NCBI RefSeq assembly: GCF_019426345.1
Contig: NZ_JAHLLW010000004.1
Coordinates: forward strand, 170,293-234,292
DNA: 64,000 nucleotides
DNA from: Marinomonas lutimaris
GTDB lineage: Bacteria > Pseudomonadota > Gammaproteobacteria > Pseudomonadales > Marinomonadaceae
Reading direction: 5' to 3'
Positions 36,937 to 47,000 of this stretch are shown piece by piece; position 1 is the stretch's first letter, and every line of letters starts with the position of its first letter. The translations under genes were made by a program, and so were the position numbers. The notes beneath the pieces are model-generated. The model was not told the DNA's origin. It worked only from the letters and a program-made list of their open reading frames with translations, and made no database searches.

Positions 36937-37797
36937 ATGAAGCGCTCAATCACTCGCTTATTAATGGCACCATCAGTCATCATGCTTTTGGTTTGGATGA
37001 TCATCCCGTTATCCATGACCATTTATTTTTCCACCATCCGCTACAACTTATTGTACCCAGGTCAGAATAACTTCGTCGGTTTGATGAATTTTGAATTCTT
37101 TATTACTGACCCTGGCTTTATTCCAGCGGTATCGAACACCTTAATTTTGCTACTGTCCGTCTTAATCATCACTGTGGTCTTAGGTGTGATGCTATCGGCT
37201 TTAATAGATAAACCTTTCTTTGGACAAGGCATTGTTCGTGTTTTGTTAATTTCCCCTTTCTTCATTATGCCAACAGTCAACGCATTGATTTGGAAAAATA
37301 TGATGATGAACCCTGTTTACGGCATTTTTGCGTGGATATCAGAATCGCTAGGTTTTGAACCCATAGATTGGCTATCAAGTTACCCGTTAGTGTCAATCAT
37401 TATCATGGTCAGTTGGCAATGGTTACCTTTCGCTATTTTGGTGTTTGTTACTGCTCTTCAATCACAAGATACGGAACAAAAAGAAGCTGCACAAATGGAC
37501 GGAGCAACGGGCTTACACATTTTCCGTTACCTAACCATTCCTCATCTTGCACGTCCAATAGCCGTGGTTGTGATGATAGAAACCATCTTCCTGCTAGCGG
37601 TGTTTGCTGAAATCTTCGTTTCCACTGGTGGTGGCCCAGGTTACGACAGTACTAACTTGGCGTATCTAATTTATAACCAAGCGCTTCTGCAATATGACGT
37701 TGGTGTGGCTTCTGCTGGTGGTTTGTTTGCCGTATTGCTTGCCAATATCGTGGCCTTTTTCTTAATTCGTGCCGTTGGCAAAAACTTAACGGTGTGA
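36937..37797 (+). CDS. mtlF: Polyol ABC transporter permease MtlF/SmoF
   Basis: A 286-residue inner-membrane permease of the MalF/UgpA type with about six helices. The first is LLMAPSVIMLLVWMIIPLSM; later helices include LILLLSVLIITVVLGVMLS and FAVLLANIVAFFLIRAV. The EAA loop is KEAAQMDGATGLHIFRYLTIPHL. It partners MtlG in the channel for polyols. It begins 105 bases after mtlE, beyond the hairpin, and ends ten bases before mtlG. Confidence 0.92.
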   Translation: MKRSITRLLMAPSVIMLLVWMIIPLSMTIYFSTIRYNLLYPGQNNFVGLMNFEFFITDPGFIPAVSNTLILLLSVLIITVVLGVMLSALIDKPFFGQGIVRVLLISPFFIMPTVNALIWKNMMMNPVYGIFAWISESLGFEPIDWLSSYPLVSIIIMVSWQWLPFAILVFVTALQSQDTEQKEAAQMDGATGLHIFRYLTIPHLARPIAVVVMIETIFLLAVFAEIFVSTGGGPGYDSTNLAYLIYNQALLQYDVGVASAGGLFAVLLANIVAFFLIRAVGKNLTV

Positions 37798-37807
37798 GGT
37801 AAATACG

Positions 37808-38638
37808 ATGACTCTTAATCAACAACGTAAACTCAAAACCATTCTTACCGGATTGTTCGCATGGTCGGTAGCATTGGTGTTATTTTTTCCAATTTTTTGG
37901 ATGTTTATCACCTCGTTCAAAACCGAACTTCAGGCGATATCTGTGCCGCCATCGCTGTTTTTTGAACCGACACTAGATAACTTCAGAATCGTTCAAGAAC
38001 GTAGTGACTACATCCATCACGCATGGAACTCTGTCGTCACGTCATTTGGCTCAACCATTATAGCTCTGGTGATTGCCATTCCTGCCGCCTACTCCATGGC
38101 GTTTTTCCCTGGAAAGCGTACGAAAGACATTTTGCTCTGGATGCTCTCTACAAAAATGCTGCCAGCGGTAGGTGTATTAGTTCCTATTTATATCCTGTGC
38201 AGAGACTATGGATTATTGGATTCAAAAACGGCTCTGGTGATCATTTTCACTCTGATGAATTTGCCTATTATTGTGTGGATGTTGTTTTCCTACTTCAAAG
38301 ATTTACCAAAAGAAATCCTCGAGGCCGCGCGAATGGATGGTGCCACGCCTTGGGATGAAGTGGTGAAAGTTGTGCTACCTCTTTCTGTTGGTGCCATTTC
38401 GTCAACTGCTCTTTTATCTATCGTGCTTTGTTGGAATGAGGCTTTTTGGTCTCTCAACTTGACTGCATCCGATGCTGCTCCATTAACCGCGATGATTGCC
38501 TCTTACTCGAGCCCTGAGGGTCTGTTTTGGGCGAAATTATCAGCCGCATCCACACTTGCTTGCGCACCAATCGTTATTTTCGGTTGGTTCTGTCAAAAAC
38601 AATTGGTCCAAGGCTTAACTTTCGGCGCCGTAAAATAA
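37808..38638 (+). CDS. mtlG: Polyol ABC transporter permease MtlG/SmoG
   Basis: A 276-residue permease of the MalG type. It has the N-terminal helix GLFAWSVALVLFFPIFWMFI, the segment TSFKTELQAISVPPSLFF typical of this subfamily, and further helices. The EAA loop is KEILEAARMDGATPWDEVVK and VVLP. It forms the second half of the transmembrane channel. It is tightly spaced after mtlF and before mtlK. Confidence 0.92.
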   Translation: MTLNQQRKLKTILTGLFAWSVALVLFFPIFWMFITSFKTELQAISVPPSLFFEPTLDNFRIVQERSDYIHHAWNSVVTSFGSTIIALVIAIPAAYSMAFFPGKRTKDILLWMLSTKMLPAVGVLVPIYILCRDYGLLDSKTALVIIFTLMNLPIIVWMLFSYFKDLPKEILEAARMDGATPWDEVVKVVLPLSVGAISSTALLSIVLCWNEAFWSLNLTASDAAPLTAMIASYSSPEGLFWAKLSAASTLACAPIVIFGWFCQKQLVQGLTFGAVK

Positions 38639-38656
38639 TTATTAGGAAGTTTCTTT

Positions 38657-39751
38657 ATGACTTACTTAGCGATCACAGATCTACAAAAACATTACGACAG
38701 CTACCACGCATTGCGCGGCATTAATCTAAGTATTACTGAAGGTGAATTCGTCGTATTCGTTGGGCCATCTGGCTGTGGTAAATCCACATTACTACGGACT
38801 ATTGCAGGCTTAGAATCCAGCACTGGCGGAAGCATAGAACTAGACGGCAGAGACATTACCGAAGTGGCGTCGTCAAAACGCGACCTTGCTATGGTGTTCC
38901 AGTCTTATGCTTTGTATCCACACATGACGGTGGCCGATAACCTTTCCTTCGCTCTTCGTCTTGCGAAAGTATCTGATGCTGAAATCAAAGAAAAAGTACG
39001 TTCAGTTTCGGCGTCTTTACAACTTGACGCCTTATTAGAACGTAAACCAAAAGAACTGTCTGGTGGTCAACGCCAGCGTGTTGCCATTGGTCGCGCCATT
39101 GTGCGTCAACCAAAAGTCTTCTTGTTCGATGAGCCTCTATCAAACCTAGACGCCGCACTACGTGTACAAATGCGCTTGGAATTGGCTCGTCTTCACAAGA
39201 AACTCGGCACGACGATGATTTATGTAACCCATGACCAGGTTGAAGCCATGACCTTGGCCGACCGAGTAGTAATTTTAAATGCTGGACAAATTGAACAGGT
39301 TGGCACACCGCTCGAACTCTATCGCCAGCCAAATAGCCGCTTTGTGGCTGAGTTCATTGGCACACCAAAAATGAACTTAATCGCAGCAAACAAAATAGTT
39401 CGTCATGAAGATAATCTAGCGATTGAATTGCTTGGACAGCAAATTCTTTTTCCTGCTAAGCGCTTAAAAGGCCCACTACCAGATTCAGTCGTTGTCGGTA
39501 TTCGCCCTGAACATATGACGTTAGTCGAAGAAGGCGGAGATTTGTCCGGTCGCATTGAGTTAGTTGAACATCTAGGTTCCGAAGCGTATGCACATCTTCA
39601 GCTGTCTAGCGATCAAACCATTATTATCAAGGCACCAGCTCGAACTGAGCTAAAAGACGGGCAAGAAGTTAGTCTCAAAATTGATATTTCAGAAATCATT
39701 TTGTTTAACGAAAATGATCGTGTCATCTCTGTTATTCCAGAGGAGGCTTAA
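38657..39751 (+). CDS. mtlK: Polyol ABC transporter ATPase MtlK/SmoK
   Basis: A 364-residue MalK/UgpC-type ATPase. Walker A GPSGCGKSTLLR, Q-loop FQSYALYPHMTVADNL, signature LSGGQRQRVAIGRAIVR, Walker B VFLFDEPLSNLDA and H-loop YVTHDQVEAMTLADR are all intact. The C-terminal regulatory domain (about 240-364) has PKMNLI and VVGIRPEHM, as in MalK-like OB-fold domains. The AGGAGG near the stop serves as the ribosome site of mtlD, and the stop lies one base before the mtlD ATG. Confidence 0.94.
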   Translation: MTYLAITDLQKHYDSYHALRGINLSITEGEFVVFVGPSGCGKSTLLRTIAGLESSTGGSIELDGRDITEVASSKRDLAMVFQSYALYPHMTVADNLSFALRLAKVSDAEIKEKVRSVSASLQLDALLERKPKELSGGQRQRVAIGRAIVRQPKVFLFDEPLSNLDAALRVQMRLELARLHKKLGTTMIYVTHDQVEAMTLADRVVILNAGQIEQVGTPLELYRQPNSRFVAEFIGTPKMNLIAANKIVRHEDNLAIELLGQQILFPAKRLKGPLPDSVVVGIRPEHMTLVEEGGDLSGRIELVEHLGSEAYAHLQLSSDQTIIIKAPARTELKDGQEVSLKIDISEIILFNENDRVISVIPEEA

Positions 39752-39752
39752 T

Positions 39753-41183
39753 ATGGCTAATTATTTACAAGCTGCCTCAAATGTAGAGCAGCTTTCTGTT
39801 CAGAATTATTCAAAAGAAGCAATTCAAGCTGGCATAGTACATTTGGGGGTCGGTGCTTTCCATCGTGCCCACCAAGCGGTGTACATCGACCGACTATTAG
39901 CTAATGACACACAACAAAACTGGGGCATTATCGGCGTTAATATTCGCCCACAAGATAGTCAATCTTTTGCTCGCTTTATTAAGCAAGAAGGCGAATACGT
40001 TTTAAAAACTATGGCCGCTGATGGTGAGACAAAGTACGAACATATCCGCTCTATTGTTCAACAAATTGATGGTGCTCAAACTCCAGAAAAAGTTGACTCG
40101 ACCCTTGCCGATGCTAAGACTCAGCTCGTCACATCAACGGTTACTGAAGGCGGTTACTACCTTGATGAAAATCGCCGCTTGATATTAGAACATCCAGCGA
40201 TTAAAGCCGATATAGAAGGCGCTCGTAATACACTTTATGCTTTTCTGTATGCTGGACTTAAACTGCGTAGCGAAACATCTAAGGCGAAAATCACCCTATT
40301 ATGCTGCGATAACCTTCGTCATAATGGTGAATTACTCGAAACTGGCCTAATGCAGTTTTTGGATGCTAAGCAAGATTCGGCGCTGTCGGAATGGGTAGAA
40401 GAAAATGTGTCTTTCCCTTGCTCTATGGTGGATCGAATTACACCTAAGCCAAGCCAGCAGCATGTAGACGATGTCCGTTCGCGCTTCGGTGTTGATGACA
40501 ACATGACAGTGATGGGCGAAGATTTCATTCAGTGGGTCGTTGAGGACAAGTTTGCTGGTAAAAAACCCGCTCTTGATCTCGTTGGTGTGCAATTTGTTAA
40601 AGATGTCGTGCCTTTTGAAGAAGCTAAAATTCGTATTTTAAACGCTGGCCATACTTGTGTGACTTATCAAGCCGCATTAAAAGGCCTCACCTACTTTGAT
40701 GAAGCCATGCGTGACGATGAATTAAAGCAGTATTTTACGGACTTTATTCTGCAAGACTCAATTCCTGCAATTGGGAGTTCTGTGGTCGATCTACCAGCTT
40801 ATTTCGGTATTATTGCGCAGCGTTTTAGCAACGCAAATATTGGCGATACTGTGGAACGTATCTGCACCGATGGCTATGCTAAATTTCCGATCTTTGTTTT
40901 CCCCACATTGGAAGGCGCTTATCGCAAAGGTCGAACTCCGGTTAAAACTATCCAAGGCATCGCCAGCTGGTTCACCTTTATTCAGCTATCTGCTCAAGGC
41001 AAGCTCAACACGCCTTATCATGAGCCAAATAAAGCTTCTCTAGCCGCTTTCAGCAATGACAAGGCAGGTATTCAGGCTTTTGTAACAGATCGCTTCTTAT
41101 GGGGTAATATTCCAACACAGTTCCCAGACTTTGTTACGCAACTCACTGAAGCAATTCAGACAAGCATGGCAAAGTATGCTTAG
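39753..41183 (+). CDS. mtlD: Polyol (mannitol 2-)dehydrogenase MtlD
   Basis: A 476-residue long-chain dehydrogenase that oxidises D-mannitol (and often D-arabitol and D-sorbitol) to the ketose using NAD. The N-terminal nucleotide-binding part has GIVHLGVGAFHRAHQAVYID. Next is the TLLCCDNLRHNG segment. MVDRITPKPS and the catalytic KIRILNAGHTCVTYQ region (Lys/Asn/His) follow. An AGGAGG with the ATG at 39753 fixes the start; a longer frame overlapping mtlK is rejected. P. fluorescens MtlD is 493 residues. It would give fructose from mannitol and xylulose from arabitol, the latter feeding XylB. Confidence 0.93.
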   Translation: MANYLQAASNVEQLSVQNYSKEAIQAGIVHLGVGAFHRAHQAVYIDRLLANDTQQNWGIIGVNIRPQDSQSFARFIKQEGEYVLKTMAADGETKYEHIRSIVQQIDGAQTPEKVDSTLADAKTQLVTSTVTEGGYYLDENRRLILEHPAIKADIEGARNTLYAFLYAGLKLRSETSKAKITLLCCDNLRHNGELLETGLMQFLDAKQDSALSEWVEENVSFPCSMVDRITPKPSQQHVDDVRSRFGVDDNMTVMGEDFIQWVVEDKFAGKKPALDLVGVQFVKDVVPFEEAKIRILNAGHTCVTYQAALKGLTYFDEAMRDDELKQYFTDFILQDSIPAIGSSVVDLPAYFGIIAQRFSNANIGDTVERICTDGYAKFPIFVFPTLEGAYRKGRTPVKTIQGIASWFTFIQLSAQGKLNTPYHEPNKASLAAFSNDKAGIQAFVTDRFLWGNIPTQFPDFVTQLTEAIQTSMAKYA

Positions 41184-41221
41184 ATAGTTATCATCTAAAT
41201 GAAAGTATCTAATTCAAGAGT

Positions 41222-41258
41222 CTAAGGCGAATAACGACAATCTTTTGCCTTAGTTTCT
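41222..41258 (+). terminator. Probable terminator of the mtl operon
   Basis: CTAAGGC and GCCTTAG flank an 18-base loop and are followed by TTTCTT, 38 bases after the mtlD stop. Confidence 0.5.
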
Positions 41259-41359
41259 TGAGTGTATTTTTTATTAAAAATAAGAAAAAGCAGCGAGTAA
41301 TTTAAGAGATAAAGAATTAAAGTCCTATATCAACTAGAAAGCTGCTGAGCGAGAAGATT

Positions 41360-42256
41360 ATGTCTAATACCGCCAAACGCATAACGCCCGAATACGAAAT
41401 TGTCGAAGATAACGAAACCATTCGCTATTTAGAACACGGTTATCCGTGTGACCTTATTCGATGGCACGCCCATGATGATTACGAGTTGCACTTTATCGTC
41501 GCGACATCGGGCAAAGTTTTTGTAGGTGATTACATTGGTAACTACTTGCCAGGACAACTCATTTTAACAGGCCCTCGGCTCCCTCATAACTGGATCTGCC
41601 AACACGATCAAGAAGACGTTCAACTTAGGGATATGGTAATTCGCTTTGACCATGAGTCTTTTTCAAATGGTATGAAAATCATCCCTGAGTTAGCCGAAAT
41701 TTTGCCTATGTTAGCGAGAGCAAAATCAGGCATTGAATTTTTTGATCAAGACCACGAATACCTAAAAGATATTTTTCAAAAAGTACGTGACTCTAGTGGT
41801 TTGTCGAGATTAATCCTCGCGCTTCCTCTGCTTCAAAAATTGGCTCAAAGCCGAAGTTACCGCTTACTTTCCACAGTGCAGATTGACTTAAAATCTAATG
41901 AAACACTACAGCGTAAAATCAACACTGTGGTCGATTATGTTTCTCAAAACTATGGCCAAGATATTACACTTTCTAGCGTAGCCAATTTGATTGGTATGTC
42001 AGATAGCCATTTTTCGCGTTTCTTTAAAAAAGCCACTGGAAACCGCTTTATTGAATTCGTAAACCGCGTTCGAGTCAGTCGTGCTTGCAGTTTGCTAACC
42101 GAAACAGATCAGCAGATCGCAACGATTTGTTTTCAAGTTGGGTTTAATAATGTAGCTAACTTTAATCGCCGGTTTCATGAGTTAAAAGGCGTCACTCCTC
42201 GAGATTTCCGCACTCAAAGCAACATTCACATTGAAGGTATTGCACCCGTTTCATAG
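41360..42256 (+). CDS. mtlR: AraC-family regulator of polyol genes (MtlR type)
   Basis: A 298-residue activator. The N-terminal ligand domain is cupin-like (HAHDDYELHFIVATSGKVFV, GQLILTGPRLPHNW). The C-terminal AraC domain (about 190-288) shows two helix-turn-helix units: ITLSSVANLIGMSDSHFSRF and ATICFQVGFNNVANFNRRFH, then ELKGVTPRDFR. P. fluorescens MtlR, the activator of mtlEFGKDYZ, has the same size and layout. The gene follows the mtl operon, but a probable terminator and a 176-base gap give it its own transcript. Regulation of the operon is inferred from linkage. Confidence 0.88.
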   Translation: MSNTAKRITPEYEIVEDNETIRYLEHGYPCDLIRWHAHDDYELHFIVATSGKVFVGDYIGNYLPGQLILTGPRLPHNWICQHDQEDVQLRDMVIRFDHESFSNGMKIIPELAEILPMLARAKSGIEFFDQDHEYLKDIFQKVRDSSGLSRLILALPLLQKLAQSRSYRLLSTVQIDLKSNETLQRKINTVVDYVSQNYGQDITLSSVANLIGMSDSHFSRFFKKATGNRFIEFVNRVRVSRACSLLTETDQQIATICFQVGFNNVANFNRRFHELKGVTPRDFRTQSNIHIEGIAPVS

Positions 42257-42287
42257 TTCAACAGAAGCCTTAATGCGATGAAAGAGA

Positions 42288-42320
42288 CGCCGCTAATATA
42301 CAATATTCGCGGCGCTTTTT
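42288..42320. terminator. Terminator between convergent mtlR and xylB
   Basis: CGCCGC/GCGGCG and AATAT/ATATT arms form one long hairpin with a three-base loop and a T5 run, 31 bases after the mtlR stop. xylB ends at 42340 from the other side. Confidence 0.88.
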
Positions 42321-42339
42321 ATTAAAACAAAGATGACGA

Positions 42340-43830
42340 CTAAGACGACAATAGCATCAGCTTTTCATTTAGGTCTTTTGTCGATTGATAAAGGGATTGG
42401 TACAAAGCATACTTCTCTTGATAGTAAGACCCCAAAGCCTCTTCAGGCTCATGCACTGCCAATACATCCGGCATGATGCAATATTCAGCAATCAGTGACT
42501 CAATATCTTTACCTTGGCTTTGCTGTTCGCCCAAAAGAGCCAAACGAGCTGCGCCCAAGCCCGGCCCTACGTCACCACCATCACGATAAATAAGACGCTT
42601 ATTTAACACATTGGCGATAATTTGGCGCCACATTACAGAACGCGCGCCGCCGCCGATTAAAGACAACTCATCAACAGCACTTCCTGCACTGTTCAAGGCG
42701 TTTTGGCAATCCAATAGAGAGAACGCCACACCTTCCAATATCGCCAAAGTCATAGCTTCGACATTGGTTGTATTGCTTAAACCAACGAATTGCCCATTCG
42801 CTAACGAATCATTATGCGGAGTTCGCTCACCGCTTAGATAAGGCAGAAACAACACATTAGTGCGCTCGATATGACTGTCTTCAAGGGCATCCAGTAATTC
42901 TGCAACAGACTTATCCACCAGCTTAGCGAACCAGGCTAAAGAATTTGCAGCGCTAAGGGTAACGCCCATTTGGTGCCAACGGTTAGGCAAGGCATGACAA
43001 AAAGCATGCACGGTATTTTGTGGGTTGGCTTTATGGGACTCACTCACGGTGAAATATACGCCAGACGTCCCTAATGAAATAAAGCCTTGACCAGGATTAG
43101 TCACGCCCATGCCAACGGCCCCTGCAGCATTATCACCAGCGCCAGCCACGACAAGTAATTGTGGAAGTCCTAGTTCATGAGCAACTGCTTCAGACAAGGT
43201 ACCGACGACATCACAACCTTCATGCACGTTTGGCATATTGGCTTGAGTCAAGCCAGTTGCAGCCAATAGAGCATCATCCCATTTGCGTGTTTCAGGGTTT
43301 AACCAAAGCGTACCTGCAGCATCAGAACAGTCAGATGACATCCCCCCTGTCAATCGATAAGCCAAATAGTCTTTCGGCAGCAATACATGAGCCAACTTGG
43401 TAAATACCTCTGGTTCATTTTCTTGTACCCAACGTATTTTAGGTGCAGTAAAGCCCGGCATATAGAGGTTTCCAGAACGCTCGATCAAGTCAGGAAATTG
43501 CGTCATCAAGGCTTCACATTGCGCTTGGCTACGACCATCGTTCCATAAGATACAAGGTCGCAATACATTACCTTCTGCATCAAGCAAGGTAGCGCCATGC
43601 ATTTGACCTGACAATCCTAACGCCTTCAATTTGCTCAAATCCAAACGCTGCTGCAATTGAGCAACAACATCTTTACAAGCTTGCCACCACGTCAATGGAT
43701 CTTGCTCTGACCATGTGGCGTGCGGACTATCGACAGCTAAAGGCACGGACTCCTGTGCCAAAACATTACCTTTATCGTCGATAACGACGCCTTTCAAACC
43801 TGAAGTTCCAAGATCAAGACCTAAATACAT
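42340..43830 (-). CDS. xylB: Xylulokinase XylB
   Basis: A 496-residue FGGY-family kinase that phosphorylates D-xylulose to xylulose 5-phosphate. The start MYLGLDLGTSGLKGVVID (ATG at 43830, AAGAAGAG before it) equals the E. coli XylB beginning; two upstream starts are possible but lack a better site. LSGQMHGATLLDAEG, CILWNDGRSQAQC, FTAPKIRWVQENEPE, VVAGAGDNAAGAVGMG and LSLIGGGARSVMWRQIIANV are diagnostic. In P. fluorescens the mtl operon carries a xylulokinase (mtlY) for arabitol use. Here the kinase is on the opposite strand next to mtlR, so the pathway is complete from arabitol to the pentose phosphate pool. A fructokinase is not present. Confidence 0.93.
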   Translation of the reverse strand: MYLGLDLGTSGLKGVVIDDKGNVLAQESVPLAVDSPHATWSEQDPLTWWQACKDVVAQLQQRLDLSKLKALGLSGQMHGATLLDAEGNVLRPCILWNDGRSQAQCEALMTQFPDLIERSGNLYMPGFTAPKIRWVQENEPEVFTKLAHVLLPKDYLAYRLTGGMSSDCSDAAGTLWLNPETRKWDDALLAATGLTQANMPNVHEGCDVVGTLSEAVAHELGLPQLLVVAGAGDNAAGAVGMGVTNPGQGFISLGTSGVYFTVSESHKANPQNTVHAFCHALPNRWHQMGVTLSAANSLAWFAKLVDKSVAELLDALEDSHIERTNVLFLPYLSGERTPHNDSLANGQFVGLSNTTNVEAMTLAILEGVAFSLLDCQNALNSAGSAVDELSLIGGGARSVMWRQIIANVLNKRLIYRDGGDVGPGLGAARLALLGEQQSQGKDIESLIAEYCIMPDVLAVHEPEEALGSYYQEKYALYQSLYQSTKDLNEKLMLLSS

Positions 43831-44073
43831 TTCGTTACTCTTCTTCATCAAAAGTAGTATTTTGTTTTAATTTTTGTATGGCATGCTACACCACTATGAC
43901 CATAGCGTTTCATACTCGAAATAATAGAGAAAAGAGTCAATAGAATTCTATAAATAGGCCTTTTAAGTACAACTAAATAATAAAAATCGTTAGTTTTCAT
44001 ATCTAATCAACAAAATAAATAACATTAAGTGAATTAACGATCCGTCATCTAATGCAGGAAAGAAGTAGAATTA

Positions 44074-47000
44074 ATGCATTTACTAAATAGTTTCTTTGTC
44101 ACTCAAGTAGATAACATTCATCTGGCTATGGGCGACTATAACTACCTACTTGTTGCCCTTTCTATTGTACTCGCTTCAGGCGCCTCTTTTTTTGCGCTGC
44201 ATTTCGCTTCCATTGCCAAACACATTGTTATCGAAAGGTATAAAAAAATTGCGCTAGTTTCTGGATCTTTCATCATGGCTGGCGGTATTTGGAGTATGCA
44301 TTTTGTCGGTATGCTGGCGTTTAACATGGGACATGGAATCTCTTATGACCCACTGTTAACAGCTATCTCTCTAATACCCGCTATTTTGGCCTCCTATATA
44401 ACATTGAAACGATTAACCAGAAGTGATCTTACCATCTGGCAGCTACTCGTTAATGGTGTATTTGTAGGTAGTGGTATTGGTGCTATGCATTATATCGGCA
44501 TGGCAGCAATGAAAATGGACGTTGAACTGAAATATGATCCAGTGTGGTTTTTAGCATCACTGATTATTGCTGTGGTTCTTGCTTTTATTGCCTTATCAAC
44601 CCATTACTATGTTAGAAAAGTTTGGACCAATTTAAGCTCCAAGTGGGTCAGCTGCATCAGTGCAATTATTATGGGAGCCGCTATTTCTGGTATGCATTAT
44701 GCTGGCATGGCAGGAGCAAGGTTCATTTCATCCGGTGATGCTGGAATGCCTCACATGCAAGAAAACTCTAATAATGAACTTTCGTTCGTTGTTGCTATCA
44801 TTACATTATTGCTCTCTATTCTGGCAGCAAACATCGCATCACAATTGCGTTACCGTCAACTATTATTGGAAAAAACGGCCAGTGAAGTTCGGCTAAAAAC
44901 AACTTTAGACACCGCTGTAGATGGCATTATATCCATAGACAGCTACGGCACTATTAAAGAATTTAATAAAGCTGCCTCAGTCATTTTTGGTTGGCAAGAA
45001 GATGAAATAATCAATCAGCACTTTGGCATTCTATTCCCTCAAAAATACGCCGATGAATTCAATCATTTTCTAGCCTCATTTCGTGATACTGGCGAAATAA
45101 ACATAGCAGGCACTGAACGAGAAATTTATGCAACCAACAGAAATGGGCATGTTTTTCCTATTAGACTGGGTGTTGGAAAAGTTGATATCCCTGACGGTGA
45201 TACATTATTTGTTGGCTTTATTACCGATATTTCGACTCGAAAATCGTTGGAAGAAACCATCAAAAAAAGTGAGAAGCGATACAGCTCCTTAATAAAAAAT
45301 ATACCTGGCGCCTCTTTTCGCTGCTTAATGGATGAACATTGGAGCACTCTTTTTGTAAGTGATGCTATCTATGATATTACTGGATGGAAAACATCTGATT
45401 TCTACGATAAAACAGCCTCCTTCGCCAAACTCGTTCACCCTGATGATGAAAAAAATATCTCTCTTGTTATGGACGAGGCTATTAGAGAACGTAAAACACA
45501 TAAATTAGAATACCGATTAAGGCACAAAAAAGGTCACTATGTTTGGGTGCTCGAAAATGGCTCAATCATCTATAACGAAGATGGCAAACCCGAATGGATT
45601 GATGGTGTCATTTTAGACATATCACAACGTGTTGTGATGGAAGATGAACTTCGTCAAGCAAAAGCAAAAGCCGAAGCATCAGCAGAAAGCAAAGCGTCTT
45701 TCTTAGCAAACATGAGCCACGAAATCCGCACGCCAATGAATGCTATTATTGGCTTTTCTGACATTTTATTGGAATCAGAAATATCGGGAGAAAATAAAAA
45801 ACACCTTTCAATTATCAGTAAATCTGCTCGATCTCTACTACACCTTCTCAACGATATACTCGACAGTGCTAAATTAGAAAAAAACAAACTTGAATTAGAC
45901 ATACAACCTTTTGTACTTGCCAATTCAGTAGACACTGTAATTTCAACTCTATGGCTACAAGCCAGAAATAAAGGTCTAGAACTAAACATTCATATAGAAG
46001 CAGATGTTGCCGACGCCTACTGGGGAGCTGAAGATCGCATCCGCCAAGTACTCATGAATATCCTAGGCAATGCGATCAAATTCACTGAAAAAGGGTATGT
46101 GACCTTAACAATATCGAAACTACAAGATGATAAAATACGCTTTTCAGTTGCAGACTCTGGGATAGGAATACCAGCAGAACGCTTAACGCACATTTTTGAC
46201 CCATTTACACAAGCTGATGCATCTATGAGCCGTCGTTTTGGCGGCACAGGCTTAGGTACTAGCATATCTAAGCAATTAGTAACCCTCATGGGTGGTCAAA
46301 TTCATGTAACAAGTGAAGTCGGAATGGGGAGTTGCTTCTCTTTTGATTTACCACTTACAGAAACGGATATGCCAGCGAGTGCAGAAACAACTCTGCAGCC
46401 TGTTATCACACCTAAAAGAATACTATTGGCTGATGACGTAGAACAAAACCTAACGCTGCTGACTATTTTACTTAAACGACATGGTCATGCCATATTTTTT
46501 GCAAAAGACGGTATTGATGCTGTTGACCAATTTAAAATGATCAAACCTGACATCATTCTAATGGACATTCAGATGCCGAAAATGGATGGCTTAACCGCCA
46601 CTCAAATTATCCGCAGCTATGAAAAAGAAAATCAGCTTATTCACACTCCGATCATTGCCTTAACAGCCAATGTCCTAATAGAAGATAAATTAGATGCTCA
46701 ACAAGCGGGAATGGATGGCTTTGCCAATAAACCCATTGATATTCAGGCTTTAATAATTGAAATGGCGAGAATCTTAAATGAAACGCCCACATTGATTCAT
46801 CAGCAGGATAGTAATCACGAAAAAGTTAATCATAAAAATCCGCAAATCCATATGGATAAAGGTCTATCGCTGTGGAGCGACCTTCCAGTATACATCACAG
46901 AGCTATCTAGGTTTGCAGAAACTAACGCAAATTTGGTCAATAGACTAACAACTCATGTAGACAATCAAGAATACCAAGAGGCTTACGCTTTAGCGCATGC